Of a DNA stretch of 64,000 nt, positions 41,596-52,833 are shown piece after piece (within the stretch, counting starts at the first letter, position 1; every line of letters begins with the position of its first letter). Origin of the DNA: Desulfurella amilsii (GTDB taxonomy: Bacteria; Campylobacterota_A; Desulfurellia; Desulfurellales; Desulfurellaceae); NCBI RefSeq assembly GCF_002119425.1, contig NZ_MDSU01000018.1, forward strand, positions 1,083,501 through 1,147,500, given 5' to 3'. Both the position numbers and the translations under genes were made by a program. The notes under the pieces are model-generated. The model was not told the origin of the DNA. It made no database searches and was given only the letters and a program-made list of their open reading frames with translations.

Positions 41596-43989
41596 TTACC
41601 TACCCAATTTTTTCTCTACTTCAAGGACTTTTAATGTTGTTAACATAACGCTATCTGGATTTAGACTCATAGAATTAATGCCCTCTTCAACTAAAAATTC
41701 CGCAAAGTCTGGGAAATCACTGGGCGCTTGACCACAGATACCCACACTCTTATTATGCTTGTGCGCGGTTTTAATTAGCATTGAAATCATGCGTTTTACC
41801 GCAATATGCCTTTCGTTAAATAAATGGGCAATAAGACCCGAATCTCTATCAATACCCAGTGTTAATTGCGTTAAATCGTTTGACCCAATAGAAAAACCAT
41901 CGAAGATTTGAGCATACTCGTCTGCGCATACAACATTGCTTGGGATTTCTGCCATAACATAAATTTCAAGGCCATTTTCACCTTGAACAAGACCGTTTTT
42001 CCGCATCTCTTCAACAACTTGTCTGCCTTCTTCTGGTGTTCTGCAAAATGGTATCATAAGCTGGATATTTGTAAGCCCAAACTCATCGCGAACCTTTTTC
42101 ATTGCAAGACACTCTAGTGCAAAACCTTCTTTATAATTGTCTGAATAATACCTCGATGCACCCCTCCAACCGATCATAGGGTTTTCTTCTTCGGGCTCAA
42201 ACTGAGCTCCACCTATTAAATTGGCATATTCGTTTGTTTTAAAATCGCTCATTCTAACTAAAATAGGTTTTGGATAAACACTTGCTGCCAAAAGAGCAAC
42301 ACCTTGCGCCAATTTATCTATAAAATACTGAGGCTTGTAGCTGTAGCCTTGTGTCAGCTCTTTGATGCGTTTTTTTGCCTCTTTATCTCCTAGCTCGTCA
42401 AAGTGAATAAGCGCAAGCGGGTGAACCTGGATAAATGAACTTATGATAAACTCCATCCTTGCAAGACCAATCCCATCGTTTGGAATATTTGCAGACGATA
42501 GGGCAAGTGCTGGGTTTCCTAAATTAAGTTTAATTTGAGTTTTTGGCCTTTGCAGAGATGATAGATCAAGTGTTTCAACTTCAAAGTCAAGCTTACCTTT
42601 GTATACAAAGCCTTCATCACCCTCTGCGCACGAAATTGTAATTTCATCACCCGCTTTTATTACATTGGTAGCATTGCCACAGCCCACAATGGCGGGCACA
42701 CCCAACTCCCTTGATATAATAGCAGCATGGCACGTTCTGCCACCACGATTTGTAACAATTGCTTTTGCTTTTTTCATTATTGGTTCCCAATCAGGGTCTG
42801 TCATGTCTGTTACAAGCACTTCGCCTTCTTTAAACTCAGAAATTTTACTTGCATCTAGCAATACACGCGCAACACCACTTGCAATCTTGCTGCCAACGGC
42901 AACGCCTTTTGTTATAATTTTACCTTTTTCTTTTAATTTGTAGGTCTCCATAATGCTCAAATTTTTTTGAGAGTGCACAGTTTCTGGTCTTGCCTGAACA
43001 ATAAATAACTGATTTAACTCACCGTCTTTAGCCCACTCTATATCCATAGGCGAGTAGTGCCCGCGTTTTTTTGTGTAGTGGTTTTCAATCTTAACTGCCC
43101 ACGATGCAAGCGTTAATATATCCTCATCGCTTAAAGCATAAGACAACCTTTCTTGATCTGTAGTTTCTACCTCTTTAATACCGCCTGTCTCGTCATATAT
43201 TGCCTTTGATAGCTTTGAGCCTAAATTCTTTTTTATTATTGATTTGAACCCTTTACCAAGCGTTGGCTTAAACACCATAAATTCATCTGGGTTTACTTTA
43301 CCAGCAACAACAAGCTCACCCAAACCATAACTTGCATTGATTACCACTACTTTGTCAAAACCGCTTTCTGTGTCAATACTAAACATTACGCCACTTGCAG
43401 CTTTATCAGAGCGCACCATTTTTTGAACTGCCACAGACAATGCGATATCAAAATGGTTAAACCCTTTATCGTGTCTGTAAGATGTAGCCCTATCTGTAAA
43501 AATAGATGCATAGCATTTTTTTACATACTTTATAACATTATCTATGCTTATTACATTGAGATACGTATCCTGCTGACCTGCAAATGAGGCATCAGGCAAA
43601 TCCTCTGCTGTAGCAGACGACCTTACTGCAACATCTGCATTTTGTGTAGAATACATGCTGGATAGCTTGATATAGGCTTCTTTTATTTCTTTTAGTAAAT
43701 CTTCAGGTAGCTTGGCCTGTTCTATCGTTTGCCTAACTAAAGCACACTTTGTTTGTAAATAATTTATATCATTTGTATTAAGGTTTTTAAGTGTAGATTG
43801 AATTTTATCTTTGATATTAGCACTTTCTAATAAATACCAATAAGATTGTGCAGTTAGCGCAAACCCATATGGCACACTAACACCCTCGCTTTTAAGTTCT
43901 TGTATCATTTCGCCTAAAGAGGCATTTTTCCCGCCGACTAAGCCAACATCGCTAATTGACACTTCATCAAGCCATTTTATAAATTTCAT
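41596..43989 (-). CDS. ppsA: Phosphoenolpyruvate synthase
   Basis: PpsA converts pyruvate and ATP to PEP, AMP and phosphate, a gluconeogenic step needed for growth on acetate. LVGGKNASLGEMIQEL, the phosphohistidine loop GGRTCHAAIISRELGVPA and the C-terminal IGSNDLTQLTLGIDRDS are present; about 797 aa. The ATG at 43989 has GGAGG 5 bases upstream. It heads the minus-strand operon down to the deacetylase. Confidence 0.95.
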   Translation of the reverse strand: MKFIKWLDEVSISDVGLVGGKNASLGEMIQELKSEGVSVPYGFALTAQSYWYLLESANIKDKIQSTLKNLNTNDINYLQTKCALVRQTIEQAKLPEDLLKEIKEAYIKLSSMYSTQNADVAVRSSATAEDLPDASFAGQQDTYLNVISIDNVIKYVKKCYASIFTDRATSYRHDKGFNHFDIALSVAVQKMVRSDKAASGVMFSIDTESGFDKVVVINASYGLGELVVAGKVNPDEFMVFKPTLGKGFKSIIKKNLGSKLSKAIYDETGGIKEVETTDQERLSYALSDEDILTLASWAVKIENHYTKKRGHYSPMDIEWAKDGELNQLFIVQARPETVHSQKNLSIMETYKLKEKGKIITKGVAVGSKIASGVARVLLDASKISEFKEGEVLVTDMTDPDWEPIMKKAKAIVTNRGGRTCHAAIISRELGVPAIVGCGNATNVIKAGDEITISCAEGDEGFVYKGKLDFEVETLDLSSLQRPKTQIKLNLGNPALALSSANIPNDGIGLARMEFIISSFIQVHPLALIHFDELGDKEAKKRIKELTQGYSYKPQYFIDKLAQGVALLAASVYPKPILVRMSDFKTNEYANLIGGAQFEPEEENPMIGWRGASRYYSDNYKEGFALECLAMKKVRDEFGLTNIQLMIPFCRTPEEGRQVVEEMRKNGLVQGENGLEIYVMAEIPSNVVCADEYAQIFDGFSIGSNDLTQLTLGIDRDSGLIAHLFNERHIAVKRMISMLIKTAHKHNKSVGICGQAPSDFPDFAEFLVEEGINSMSLNPDSVMLTTLKVLEVEKKLGR

Positions 43990-44018
43990 TTTCCCCTCCA
44001 CTTATTACTTTTAAATGA

Positions 44019-44047
44019 ATATTATCAGAAAGAACGCTAAAATTCAA
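44019..44047 (-). promoter_or_regulatory. Candidate promoter of ppsA
   Basis: On the minus strand TTGAAT (44047-44042) and TAATAT (44024-44019) with a 17-base spacer, 30 bases before the ppsA ATG. Confidence 0.5.
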
Positions 44048-44053
44048 ATATAA

Positions 44054-44082
44054 ATGACTTAAATTTTATGAATACATATTAT
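44054..44082 (+). promoter_or_regulatory. Candidate promoter of the signal-peptide mini-gene
   Basis: ATGACT (44054-44059) and TATTAT (44077-44082) with a 17-base spacer, followed by a strong ribosome-binding site at 44108-44116. The -35 is poor. Confidence 0.35.
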
Positions 44083-44120
44083 GATTGTTATGATTGCAAA
44101 AAATGTAAAAGGAGGTTTTT

Positions 44121-44186
44121 GTGTTAAAAAAAGTTTTTTTAGGCAGCGCTTTAATTTTAGCTTTGTCTGCAAACGCAATTTGCTAA
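44121..44186 (+). pseudogene. Signal-peptide mini-gene, truncated or frameshifted
   Basis: AAAGGAGGT (44108-44116) is followed 4 bases later by GTG and an open frame of 21 codons that encodes a textbook signal peptide, MLKKVFLGSALILALSANA, then Ile-Cys and a stop at 44184. One base shift near the stop would continue as FAKVPHKSSRIHPIHYTLQGY to a stop at about 44242. A terminator follows at 44249. So there is a full transcription unit but the mature part is either lost, out of frame or a tiny peptide. It may be a decayed gene, a sequence error, or a very short secreted product. Confidence 0.5.
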
Positions 44187-44248
44187 AGTCCCACACAAAT
44201 CATCAAGAATTCATCCAATCCACTATACCCTACAAGGCTATTAATAAG

Positions 44249-44279
44249 CATAGGGTCAAGTTGACCCTATGTCCTTTTT
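44249..44279 (+). terminator. Intrinsic terminator after the mini-gene
   Basis: A perfect 11-bp inverted repeat CATAGGGTCAA (44249-44259) and TTGACCCTATG (44261-44271), then a TTTTT run (44275-44279). It overlaps the 3' end of the convergent K+ channel gene, whose stop codon is inside the stem. Confidence 0.75.
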
Positions 44280-45749
44280 GAATCTTTGCAAATCTTGACT
44301 CAGCCCAACGCAAATTAATATGGTGTCTGCATCAATGATATCATCTCCACTTGGGTTAAACTTAAGCTTCTTTTCTATTTTTTGCTCGTTTGGATTAAAT
44401 ACCTCTTGTGCTAAAGCTATAATCATAAGATTGTAGGTGGATCTTATGTTGGTTTGCTTTATCATCTTACCGTCATAAATACCGCCTTTTGGTATCCCGA
44501 TCTCATCAATTTCTATAGCTTCCCTTGAGCCAGCAATACTAAAAAGCGCATCTGCTGCGTGCGGGGCTAAAATCATTCTAGCTACCCTTGTAGCTGATGC
44601 GTGGTATGGGGAAATCGTTGTTGCACCAAGCCTTTTAAATCTTTTTATCGCTTCTTCTTCGTTTTCTCTGGCATTTACACGTGCTATAGCAAAGATATCT
44701 TTATTGAGTTCTTTTGCGCTCATTAAAATATATAGGTTTTCAGCATCAGAGTTCGTTAAAATTGCAATGCCTTTTGCGCGCATAATGCCTGTTTGCATAA
44801 GCACCGTTTCATCTGCTGCGTCGGCATTGACAGCTAAATATCCATGATCTATAGCATCGTTTGCCTTGTCTTTATCCTTTTCTATTATAACAAAGTCCTG
44901 ATTGTTTGATTTCAGTGCTTCAGCTACAAGACTTGTAATTTTGCCAAATCCACAAATAATATAGTGGTTTAAAAGCTCGTTTATTTTTTTTTGCATGGTA
45001 GCCTCCTTGTTTAATTTTGACTCTATAATCTTACGCGTAAAAGCAGATGTAATAATACCGGTCAACATTGCAATGCTTATAATGCCAAATATCATCAAAA
45101 AAGATGCTATAATTTTTCCTGTTTTGGTTATGGGCACTATATCGCCGTAGCCTACTGTTGTGGCTGTAACAATAGACCACCAAACAGCATTAAACAAAGA
45201 CCTAAAGGCAGGGTTGTAAGGACTTTCTGCAATATATATGCTAATTGATGATACAAACAAAAAAAATGCAAAAATAGTAAAAAACCAGGTTAGCTCATAA
45301 AAACTGTTTTTTATAACATCTAAAAGTTCCTGTATCTTTTTACTAAACCGGCCAAACTGCAATAGTCTTGCAAGTACAACAAGCAATGTATAAGGGTACG
45401 GCAATATGTAAAAAGGTATCATAGCTATAATATTAGCCAAAAATAACGTATTGATAAATTGATTTAAAAAAGCCTTAAAGCTGAATTCTTTCTTTTTTAT
45501 CAATACAGCAATGAAAGTAGCATAATTGATAATAAACTCAATAATTATTACAGAAATAGTAAAAATTTCTATTATTGTAAAAAAGGGCCTTATTGTTTGG
45601 TACTCAAGAATCTTTGCGCCTTTATACACCATTATGGAAATAATTGAAACAAATAAAATAAGCCGCATAAACAAGCTGAAAATATACGATGAAACTTTAT
45701 CTGTATACAGTATACTTCTAAGCTTTAGCAAAAAATTGACCACTTTCAT
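44256..45749 (-). CDS. Potassium channel with RCK (TrkA) regulatory domain
   Basis: A 497-residue channel. The N-terminal ~230 residues hold about six transmembrane helices and the K+ selectivity filter TATTVGYGDIVP in VWWSIVTATTVGYGDIV. After that come a TrkA-N Rossmann domain (HYIICGFGKITSLVAEALKSN) and a TrkA-C-like part near the C-terminus. This is the layout of Kch/voltage-gated-like channels gated by nucleotides or ions. It has its own promoter, divergent from the 101-aa gene. Confidence 0.87.
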   Translation of the reverse strand: MKVVNFLLKLRSILYTDKVSSYIFSLFMRLILFVSIISIMVYKGAKILEYQTIRPFFTIIEIFTISVIIIEFIINYATFIAVLIKKKEFSFKAFLNQFINTLFLANIIAMIPFYILPYPYTLLVVLARLLQFGRFSKKIQELLDVIKNSFYELTWFFTIFAFFLFVSSISIYIAESPYNPAFRSLFNAVWWSIVTATTVGYGDIVPITKTGKIIASFLMIFGIISIAMLTGIITSAFTRKIIESKLNKEATMQKKINELLNHYIICGFGKITSLVAEALKSNNQDFVIIEKDKDKANDAIDHGYLAVNADAADETVLMQTGIMRAKGIAILTNSDAENLYILMSAKELNKDIFAIARVNARENEEEAIKRFKRLGATTISPYHASATRVARMILAPHAADALFSIAGSREAIEIDEIGIPKGGIYDGKMIKQTNIRSTYNLMIIALAQEVFNPNEQKIEKKLKFNPSGDDIIDADTILICVGLSQDLQRFKKDIGST

Positions 45750-45759
45750 AAGTTTTTTT

Positions 45760-45787
45760 ATTATACAGGCATTTTAGCACATTTCAA
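45760..45787 (-). promoter_or_regulatory. Promoter of the K+ channel gene
   Basis: On the minus strand TTGAAA (45787-45782) and TATAAT (45765-45760) with a 16-base spacer, 11 bases before the ATG, so the message would have a very short leader. Confidence 0.6.
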
Positions 45788-45797
45788 CAAAATTAAC

Positions 45798-45825
45798 TTG
45801 AAATTTAAAAAGTAAGCTGTAAAAT
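45798..45825 (+). promoter_or_regulatory. Promoter of the 101-aa gene
   Basis: TTGAAA (45798-45803) and TAAAAT (45820-45825) with a 16-base spacer. The ATG at 45833 is 7 bases past the -10 box, about where transcription should start. Confidence 0.5.
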
Positions 45826-45832
45826 AATCTCA

Positions 45833-46138
45833 ATGATAGCAAAAGAAAACCTCAAAACAATAATATGTCAAAAAGCGCAAGATTTAGAAGTAGGTCAATA
45901 TTTAGATATTAGAAGCTACAAAAGAAACCGTAGTGTATTATTGGTAAGGCTGCAAGATAGTTATCGTCTAATTGAAAATGGCTTTAGAAAATTAGATATA
46001 AATCTAGATTTTGATGGGTTAAAAGCTATTCTAAAAATCATAGAACGCATTGAGTTTCCACGCAGCCATACGATTCGCATCTACAAAATGGATAACTTTG
46101 ATGAAACTAAGATGAACCTTAAAAGAAAAAAACTTTAA
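45833..46138 (+). CDS. Small protein of unknown function
   Basis: A 101-residue soluble, basic protein with no signal peptide or membrane helix and a lysine/arginine-rich C-terminus (MNLKRKKL). No family is recognised. There is no ribosome-binding site before the ATG, and the -10 box of the only visible promoter ends 7 bases upstream, so the message may be leaderless. It is followed after 12 bases by the metallo-beta-lactamase gene and is probably cotranscribed with it. Confidence 0.6.
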   Translation: MIAKENLKTIICQKAQDLEVGQYLDIRSYKRNRSVLLVRLQDSYRLIENGFRKLDINLDFDGLKAILKIIERIEFPRSHTIRIYKMDNFDETKMNLKRKKL

Positions 46139-46150
46139 AGGGGAAGTATC

Positions 46151-46990
46151 ATGGAAATTATTGATTTGAATTTTCAAAACACACCGCATACCATAGCTAG
46201 CTTTCTAATAGATGCTGTAGAGCCAATACTTGTTGAAACTGGTCCAGATTCAACATTTAAAAATCTTATTATAAAGCTAAAAGCACTTGGGTTAAACCAA
46301 CAAGACATAAAACATGTACTGATCACACACATCCACTTAGACCACTCTGGTGCCGCATGGCACTTTGCCCAAAGTAAAGCTAAAATCTATGTTCACCCAA
46401 AAGGCAAAAAACACCTGATTGATCCATCACACCTTGTTTCTTCTGCCCAAATTGTTTATAAAGATAAATTAAAATCGTTATTTGGTAATGTAGAGCCTAT
46501 TAATAAAGATAACGTAATCGAAGTGGATGATGAAAAAGAAATTAACATCTGTGGCACGAAGGTTTTGCCCATATATACAAAAGGGCATGCCAATCACCAT
46601 GCGTGCTTTTTAATAAATGAGTATATGTTTGTTGGGGATGCTGGTGGTATTCGCATACTGGATGGGCCTATTATGCCACCAACCCCACCGCCTGATATAA
46701 ACTTAAAAGAATGGATGCTGTCTATTGAAAAGCTAAAGCAATACGATGCCCCTTTTATATGCCCAACCCATTTTGGATGTTTTACAAACTTCAACCATTT
46801 TGATGAGTTAGCATCACATATCATGCAGTATAAAATATTTATCCAAAACAGCCAAGATTACAACCAGTTTTTAAAGTTTATCGATACGTTTTTTTCTGAT
46901 GAGCAGATAAGACAATTGTACAAAATAGCAAACCCAGATGAGATGAATTTTGAAGGCTTATTGCGATACTTCAAGAGTTTTGAAAATTAG
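46151..46990 (+). CDS. Metallo-beta-lactamase-fold hydrolase
   Basis: A 279-residue enzyme. The HxHxDH metal motif is visible in ITHIHLDHSGAAWHF, further ligands in GHANHHACFL and YMFVGDAGG, and PTHFGCF near the end. The family covers glyoxalase II-like and many other hydrolases; the substrate is unknown. AGGGG lies 7 bases before the ATG. Its 3' end overlaps the next gene (minus strand) by 20 bases. Confidence 0.85.
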   Translation: MEIIDLNFQNTPHTIASFLIDAVEPILVETGPDSTFKNLIIKLKALGLNQQDIKHVLITHIHLDHSGAAWHFAQSKAKIYVHPKGKKHLIDPSHLVSSAQIVYKDKLKSLFGNVEPINKDNVIEVDDEKEINICGTKVLPIYTKGHANHHACFLINEYMFVGDAGGIRILDGPIMPPTPPPDINLKEWMLSIEKLKQYDAPFICPTHFGCFTNFNHFDELASHIMQYKIFIQNSQDYNQFLKFIDTFFSDEQIRQLYKIANPDEMNFEGLLRYFKSFEN

Positions 46991-47357
46991 ATACCGTTTG
47001 ATTATCATTACTGTTTTTTAACGTCTTTTTTTGAACAATAGTATTTAAGTTATGATTATCAATTCTAAATAACATATTGTCAATGATATTTTTTAGTTTT
47101 TGTGATTTTACTAATATTTGGGCTTGCTGAAGCTCGACTTTTGCAAAATTATAATGCTTATCTTTTTCATATGCAAAACCAAGGCACATATACGATAATG
47201 GGTTATCAGAGTGCAAAACTACAGCCAGCTTGCCTAGCTCTATAGCATGTTTAACATGACCTCCTTTTAGTTGCCTAACGCATTGCGAAATGGTATTTCC
47301 ATAAGAAAAAGCAGGCAAACAAACCAGAAATAACACTAAAAATAACTTTTTAATCAT
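46971..47357 (-). CDS. Small exported TPR-like protein
   Basis: 128 residues with a signal peptide (about 1-21, ending FSYGN). The middle looks like one or two TPR units (GGHVKHAIELGKLAVVLHSD, YNFAKVELQQAQILV). The C-terminal 30 residues are polar and asparagine-rich. AAGGTGGG precedes the ATG. No specific function is recognised. Confidence 0.6.
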   Translation of the reverse strand: MIKKLFLVLFLVCLPAFSYGNTISQCVRQLKGGHVKHAIELGKLAVVLHSDNPLSYMCLGFAYEKDKHYNFAKVELQQAQILVKSQKLKNIIDNMLFRIDNHNLNTIVQKKTLKNSNDNQTVSNFQNS

Positions 47358-47431
47358 AACCCACCTTTTTTTAGTTTACACCTCAAACACTAGCCTTCAA
47401 ATTAAAATTTCTAATTTTTACATTAGTTTTT

Positions 47432-48262
47432 CTAAACATTTTTTCTTTTATTATTGATTATTATATAGCCAAAAATAACAATCCATACAATAGCTAATAA
47501 ACCTGCAAACAGCGGCAGTCTTTTGATTATTTTCTTATACATTTGAGCTTTGCTTTGAGCTTTAAGCTGAGCATTAATATTGGAAACAAGCGCTTCATAG
47601 TAAAGGTTTGCTGTATAATTTAAAACAAAATTTTTGTAACTATTAAAATATTCATTAAACTTTTTAGGGTTTTGCGTAAGGTAAATATAGGCTTTAGATG
47701 CAGCAATGTAGCTTTTCGTCGTGTTAGAAGATTTATCTATCAAACTAAGGTACTTTATAAACATTAAGGTCTGATCTGGTTTATTTGGCGGATTAATCTC
47801 AAAATCTAACTTTGAGATTTCTTGAGGAAATTTATAAGCTAAAAATGCGCAAATATAGTCATCTGTTTGGTTTTGCTCGTATATTGTTAGTGTTTGAGTA
47901 GTAGCTGCTAGATAGCGATCGATGTTATTTTTGTATTGGCTATAGCCAATATTGCCAAGCCACTCTATAAATTCATTTAAATACTTACCTTTTGGTAAAT
48001 TTAGTGTTTGAGTAGAGTTTACTTTATCAATTATTATATTAAACTCTTCATTATCAATAGGCAAGCCTTCGGCGCTCTCAAGTGTGCCGTTTAATGTAGA
48101 GTTGCTAGTTTTCCAAGTAAGTTGCATATGAAGATAGCTTGCCTTACACAATGTTTTGTTACACTCAATATGCCACGATGAAGCTCTTGCAAAATCTATT
48201 TTTGATTGAAAAAAAATGCCCAAAATTGCAAAAAATATAAGAACTTTAGCAAAAGTGCTCAA
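47432..48262 (-). CDS. Exported membrane-anchored protein of unknown function
   Basis: 276 residues: a signal peptide (about 1-28, ending DFARA), a ~210-residue periplasmic region with two early cysteines (IECNKTLCKA), and a C-terminal transmembrane helix (LPLFAGLLAIVWIVIFGYII) followed by a short basic tail. The TTG start overlaps the 3' end of the ppx-like gene, with AAGG 8 bases upstream. No family is recognised; it is probably tethered in the cytoplasmic membrane facing the periplasm. Confidence 0.6.
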   Translation of the reverse strand: MSTFAKVLIFFAILGIFFQSKIDFARASSWHIECNKTLCKASYLHMQLTWKTSNSTLNGTLESAEGLPIDNEEFNIIIDKVNSTQTLNLPKGKYLNEFIEWLGNIGYSQYKNNIDRYLAATTQTLTIYEQNQTDDYICAFLAYKFPQEISKLDFEINPPNKPDQTLMFIKYLSLIDKSSNTTKSYIAASKAYIYLTQNPKKFNEYFNSYKNFVLNYTANLYYEALVSNINAQLKAQSKAQMYKKIIKRLPLFAGLLAIVWIVIFGYIIINNKRKNV

Positions 48263-49130
48263 CGATTAAACCTTCAAGCAAACTGCCGTTTGTGGTATAA
48301 ACACAGTCTTTATTAAAAATTTCCATTATTGTTAAAACTACTTTAGCTCCCACTACAATCACATCTTCCCTGCCTTCTTCTAACACCGGATACCTTTTTA
48401 AGCGAGATATACCATCCATTGAAATCATCTCTTCTAATAGTCTTTCTACGTTATTCTTACATAGACGGTAGTTTTCGCATTTATCATAATCGTACTTTTT
48501 TAAATTTAAATCCATAGCGCAAAGACTTGTAACCGTACCTGCATTGCCTATTAGATAATCAAATTCAAAATCTATCGGATTTTGAAGGAGCTTGCTTTTA
48601 AACTCCAAGCCAGCCAGACGAAGGTTTTCTTTTGTTGGAGGATCAGTAGGGCAAAACTGCTCAAGTAATTTTACAACACCCAATTTCACGCTAAATGATT
48701 TAACAATACGCGTTTTGTCACAAAGCATAAACTCACAACTGCCGCCACCTAGATCAAACCCCGCCCATCTTTCTTTTTTTAAGTGCTCAAGTACAAATAA
48801 TATGCCTTTTTGAGAGAAGCTCGCTTCTTTTAAGCCATCAATAACTTCGATATTTAAATTGGCTTTATCCAAAAGGGCATTTTTGTTTTTTGCTTCCCTT
48901 ATGGCACTTGTTGCTACTGCCACATACTGTGTGCAATTGTAGTGATTCATTAAACTTTCGTAGTAATTTAATATATCAAGGGCTTTTTGTATATTTTCTT
49001 CTTGCAAGTAGCCATTGCTGCCTTTGCCTAATCTAGCAATTTTACTCAAGCGCAAAATTATTTTGCAAGTTTTTTCATCGGCAATTGCAAGCCTTATTGT
49101 ATTTGTGCCAATATCAATTGCAGCTATCAT
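48246..49130 (-). CDS. Ppx/GppA phosphatase (short form)
   Basis: A 294-residue Ppx/GppA protein with intact phosphate loops (AAIDIGTNTIRLAI and GFDLGGGSCEFMLC), a catalytic-Glu region (VIDGLKEASFSQ) and IGNAGTVTSL. It lacks the HD domain of the copies in the polyphosphate operon and is the third Ppx/GppA gene in the window. Overlaps mrp by 4 bases. Substrate may be polyphosphate or pppGpp. Confidence 0.87.
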   Translation of the reverse strand: MIAAIDIGTNTIRLAIADEKTCKIILRLSKIARLGKGSNGYLQEENIQKALDILNYYESLMNHYNCTQYVAVATSAIREAKNKNALLDKANLNIEVIDGLKEASFSQKGILFVLEHLKKERWAGFDLGGGSCEFMLCDKTRIVKSFSVKLGVVKLLEQFCPTDPPTKENLRLAGLEFKSKLLQNPIDFEFDYLIGNAGTVTSLCAMDLNLKKYDYDKCENYRLCKNNVERLLEEMISMDGISRLKRYPVLEEGREDVIVVGAKVVLTIMEIFNKDCVYTTNGSLLEGLIVEHFC

Positions 49131-50155
49131 GCATTTTTTAGAGTTTCTATTATACTTCTTGCCGCGTCTGCAAAGGCTTTTGCTACAACAGAGTCAGGAT
49201 TTGATACACTAACAGGACTACCCTCATCACCGCCTTCTCTTATCTGAATGTCTATTGGTATTTCACCTAAAAACGGTATTTTGACCTTTTGGGCAAAAGT
49301 TTTACCACCGCCGTGAGAAAAGATATCTGCCTTATAGCCACATTTTGGACACACAAAGTAGCTCATGTTTTCAATAACACCTACAACAGGTACTTTAAGC
49401 TTAACAAAAAAATCATACGCTTTTGCCGCATCGTCTAATGCTACAGTTTGTGGCGTTGTAACAATTACACCACCGCTTACTTTTGCTTCTTGAGCAAGTG
49501 TTAATTGGGCATCCCCTGTGCCAGGGGGTAAATCAACAATTAAAAAATCCAGCTCATCCCATGTAACATCGTTTAAAAACTGCTTTATTACCTGATTTAT
49601 CAGTGGACCTCTCCAGATTACAGCTGCATCTTTAGGTATCATGCTACCTATTGAGATAATCTTTACGCCGTACTTTACAATCGGCAAAATTTTATCTTTA
49701 TTTTTTGGATCAAGCGCTACAGGTACACCTTCTATACCCATCATGCGTGGAATATTTGGTCCATAAATATCAGCATCAAGTAGCCCTACTTTGTAGCCAA
49801 ACTTGGATAGACTGATTGCCAGATTTACACTTACCGTAGATTTGCCCACGCCACCTTTGCCACTTGTGGTGGCTAAAATGTAGCGAATATGCTGCAATTT
49901 TGGCGGTTCTTGGTCGTGTTTGGGCAAATTGATAATCAAATTTACATCTTTTACGCCTTCAATGTTTTTTATAGCACTAGGTATGCTTTTTTGCAGTATT
50001 TGTATGGCATTTGCGTTATCTTCTTTCATTAGTAACTCAATACTAGCAACACCGTCATCTATGGAAATATTGCCAATTACGCCTTCTTTTATAACGCTGT
50101 TTGTCTTGCCCGGATAAAAAACCTTGCCAAGCTCCTCTTTTATTTTATCTATCAT
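49127..50155 (-). CDS. mrp: Mrp/ApbC-type iron-sulfur cluster carrier ATPase
   Basis: 342 residues: an N-terminal DUF59/MIP18 domain (residues 1-80) and a ParA/MinD-like ATPase domain with the deviant Walker A TSGKGGVGKSTVSVNLA, GLLDADIYGPNIPRMMG, LIVDLPPGTGDAQLTL and the CxxC of YFVCPKCGYKADIF that holds a bridging Fe-S cluster. It delivers Fe-S clusters in the cytoplasm. It follows ahcY by 17 bases, with AGGAGGT before the ATG. Confidence 0.93.
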   Translation of the reverse strand: MIDKIKEELGKVFYPGKTNSVIKEGVIGNISIDDGVASIELLMKEDNANAIQILQKSIPSAIKNIEGVKDVNLIINLPKHDQEPPKLQHIRYILATTSGKGGVGKSTVSVNLAISLSKFGYKVGLLDADIYGPNIPRMMGIEGVPVALDPKNKDKILPIVKYGVKIISIGSMIPKDAAVIWRGPLINQVIKQFLNDVTWDELDFLIVDLPPGTGDAQLTLAQEAKVSGGVIVTTPQTVALDDAAKAYDFFVKLKVPVVGVIENMSYFVCPKCGYKADIFSHGGGKTFAQKVKIPFLGEIPIDIQIREGGDEGSPVSVSNPDSVVAKAFADAARSIIETLKNA

Positions 50156-50172
50156 AAATTTTACCTCCTTGT

Positions 50173-52583
<2,411 letters not shown>

Positions 52584-52604
52584 ACCCACTCCTTTTATTT
52601 ATCC

Positions 52605-52691
52605 TGGTGCCGAAGAGGGGACTCGAACCCCTATGGAATTACTTCCACTAGACCCTGAATCTAGCGCGTATACCAATTTCGCCACTTCGGC
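52605..52691 (-). tRNA. tRNA-Leu (CAG)
   Basis: An 87-base class II tRNA: acceptor GCCGAAG with CTTCGGC, anticodon CAG in CTAGATTCAGGGTCTAG, a long variable arm, T arm GGGGTTCGAGTCCCC and encoded CCA. First gene of the metK-ahcY-mrp operon. Confidence 0.95.
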
Positions 52692-52694
52692 ACA

Positions 52695-52710
52695 AATTGT
52701 TGCAACAATT
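52695..52710. promoter_or_regulatory. 16-bp perfect palindrome at the tRNA-Leu/metK promoter
   Basis: AATTGTTGCAACAATT reads the same on both strands. It covers the expected transcription start of the minus-strand promoter and touches its -10 box, an operator position. The binding protein is unknown. Confidence 0.5.
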
Positions 52711-52735
52711 ATATTGCAAATAAGTATTTAGTCAA
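52708..52735 (-). promoter_or_regulatory. Promoter of the tRNA-Leu-metK operon
   Basis: On the minus strand TTGACT (52735-52730) and TATAAT (52713-52708) with a 16-base spacer, 17 bases before tRNA-Leu. Confidence 0.7.
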
Positions 52736-52790
52736 GAGAAGTATTTTCTTAAAAAATACCAATAAAAACCATTTATTTAATAATTTTATG

Positions 52791-52818
52791 TTGACATTGT
52801 AAAGAAAATAAATACATT
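52791..52818 (+). promoter_or_regulatory. Candidate promoter of ffh
   Basis: TTGACA (52791-52796) and TACATT (52813-52818) with a 16-base spacer, 15 bases before the ffh ATG; the -10 is imperfect. Confidence 0.45.
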
Positions 52819-52833
52819 ATAAAAGAGGTTTGT

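Noticed and set aside
44081-44281. A 66-codon frame on the plus strand in the ppsA/K+ channel gap
   Set aside because: It runs through the ribosome-binding site and hairpin in a different frame from the signal-peptide gene and has no start signal of its own.
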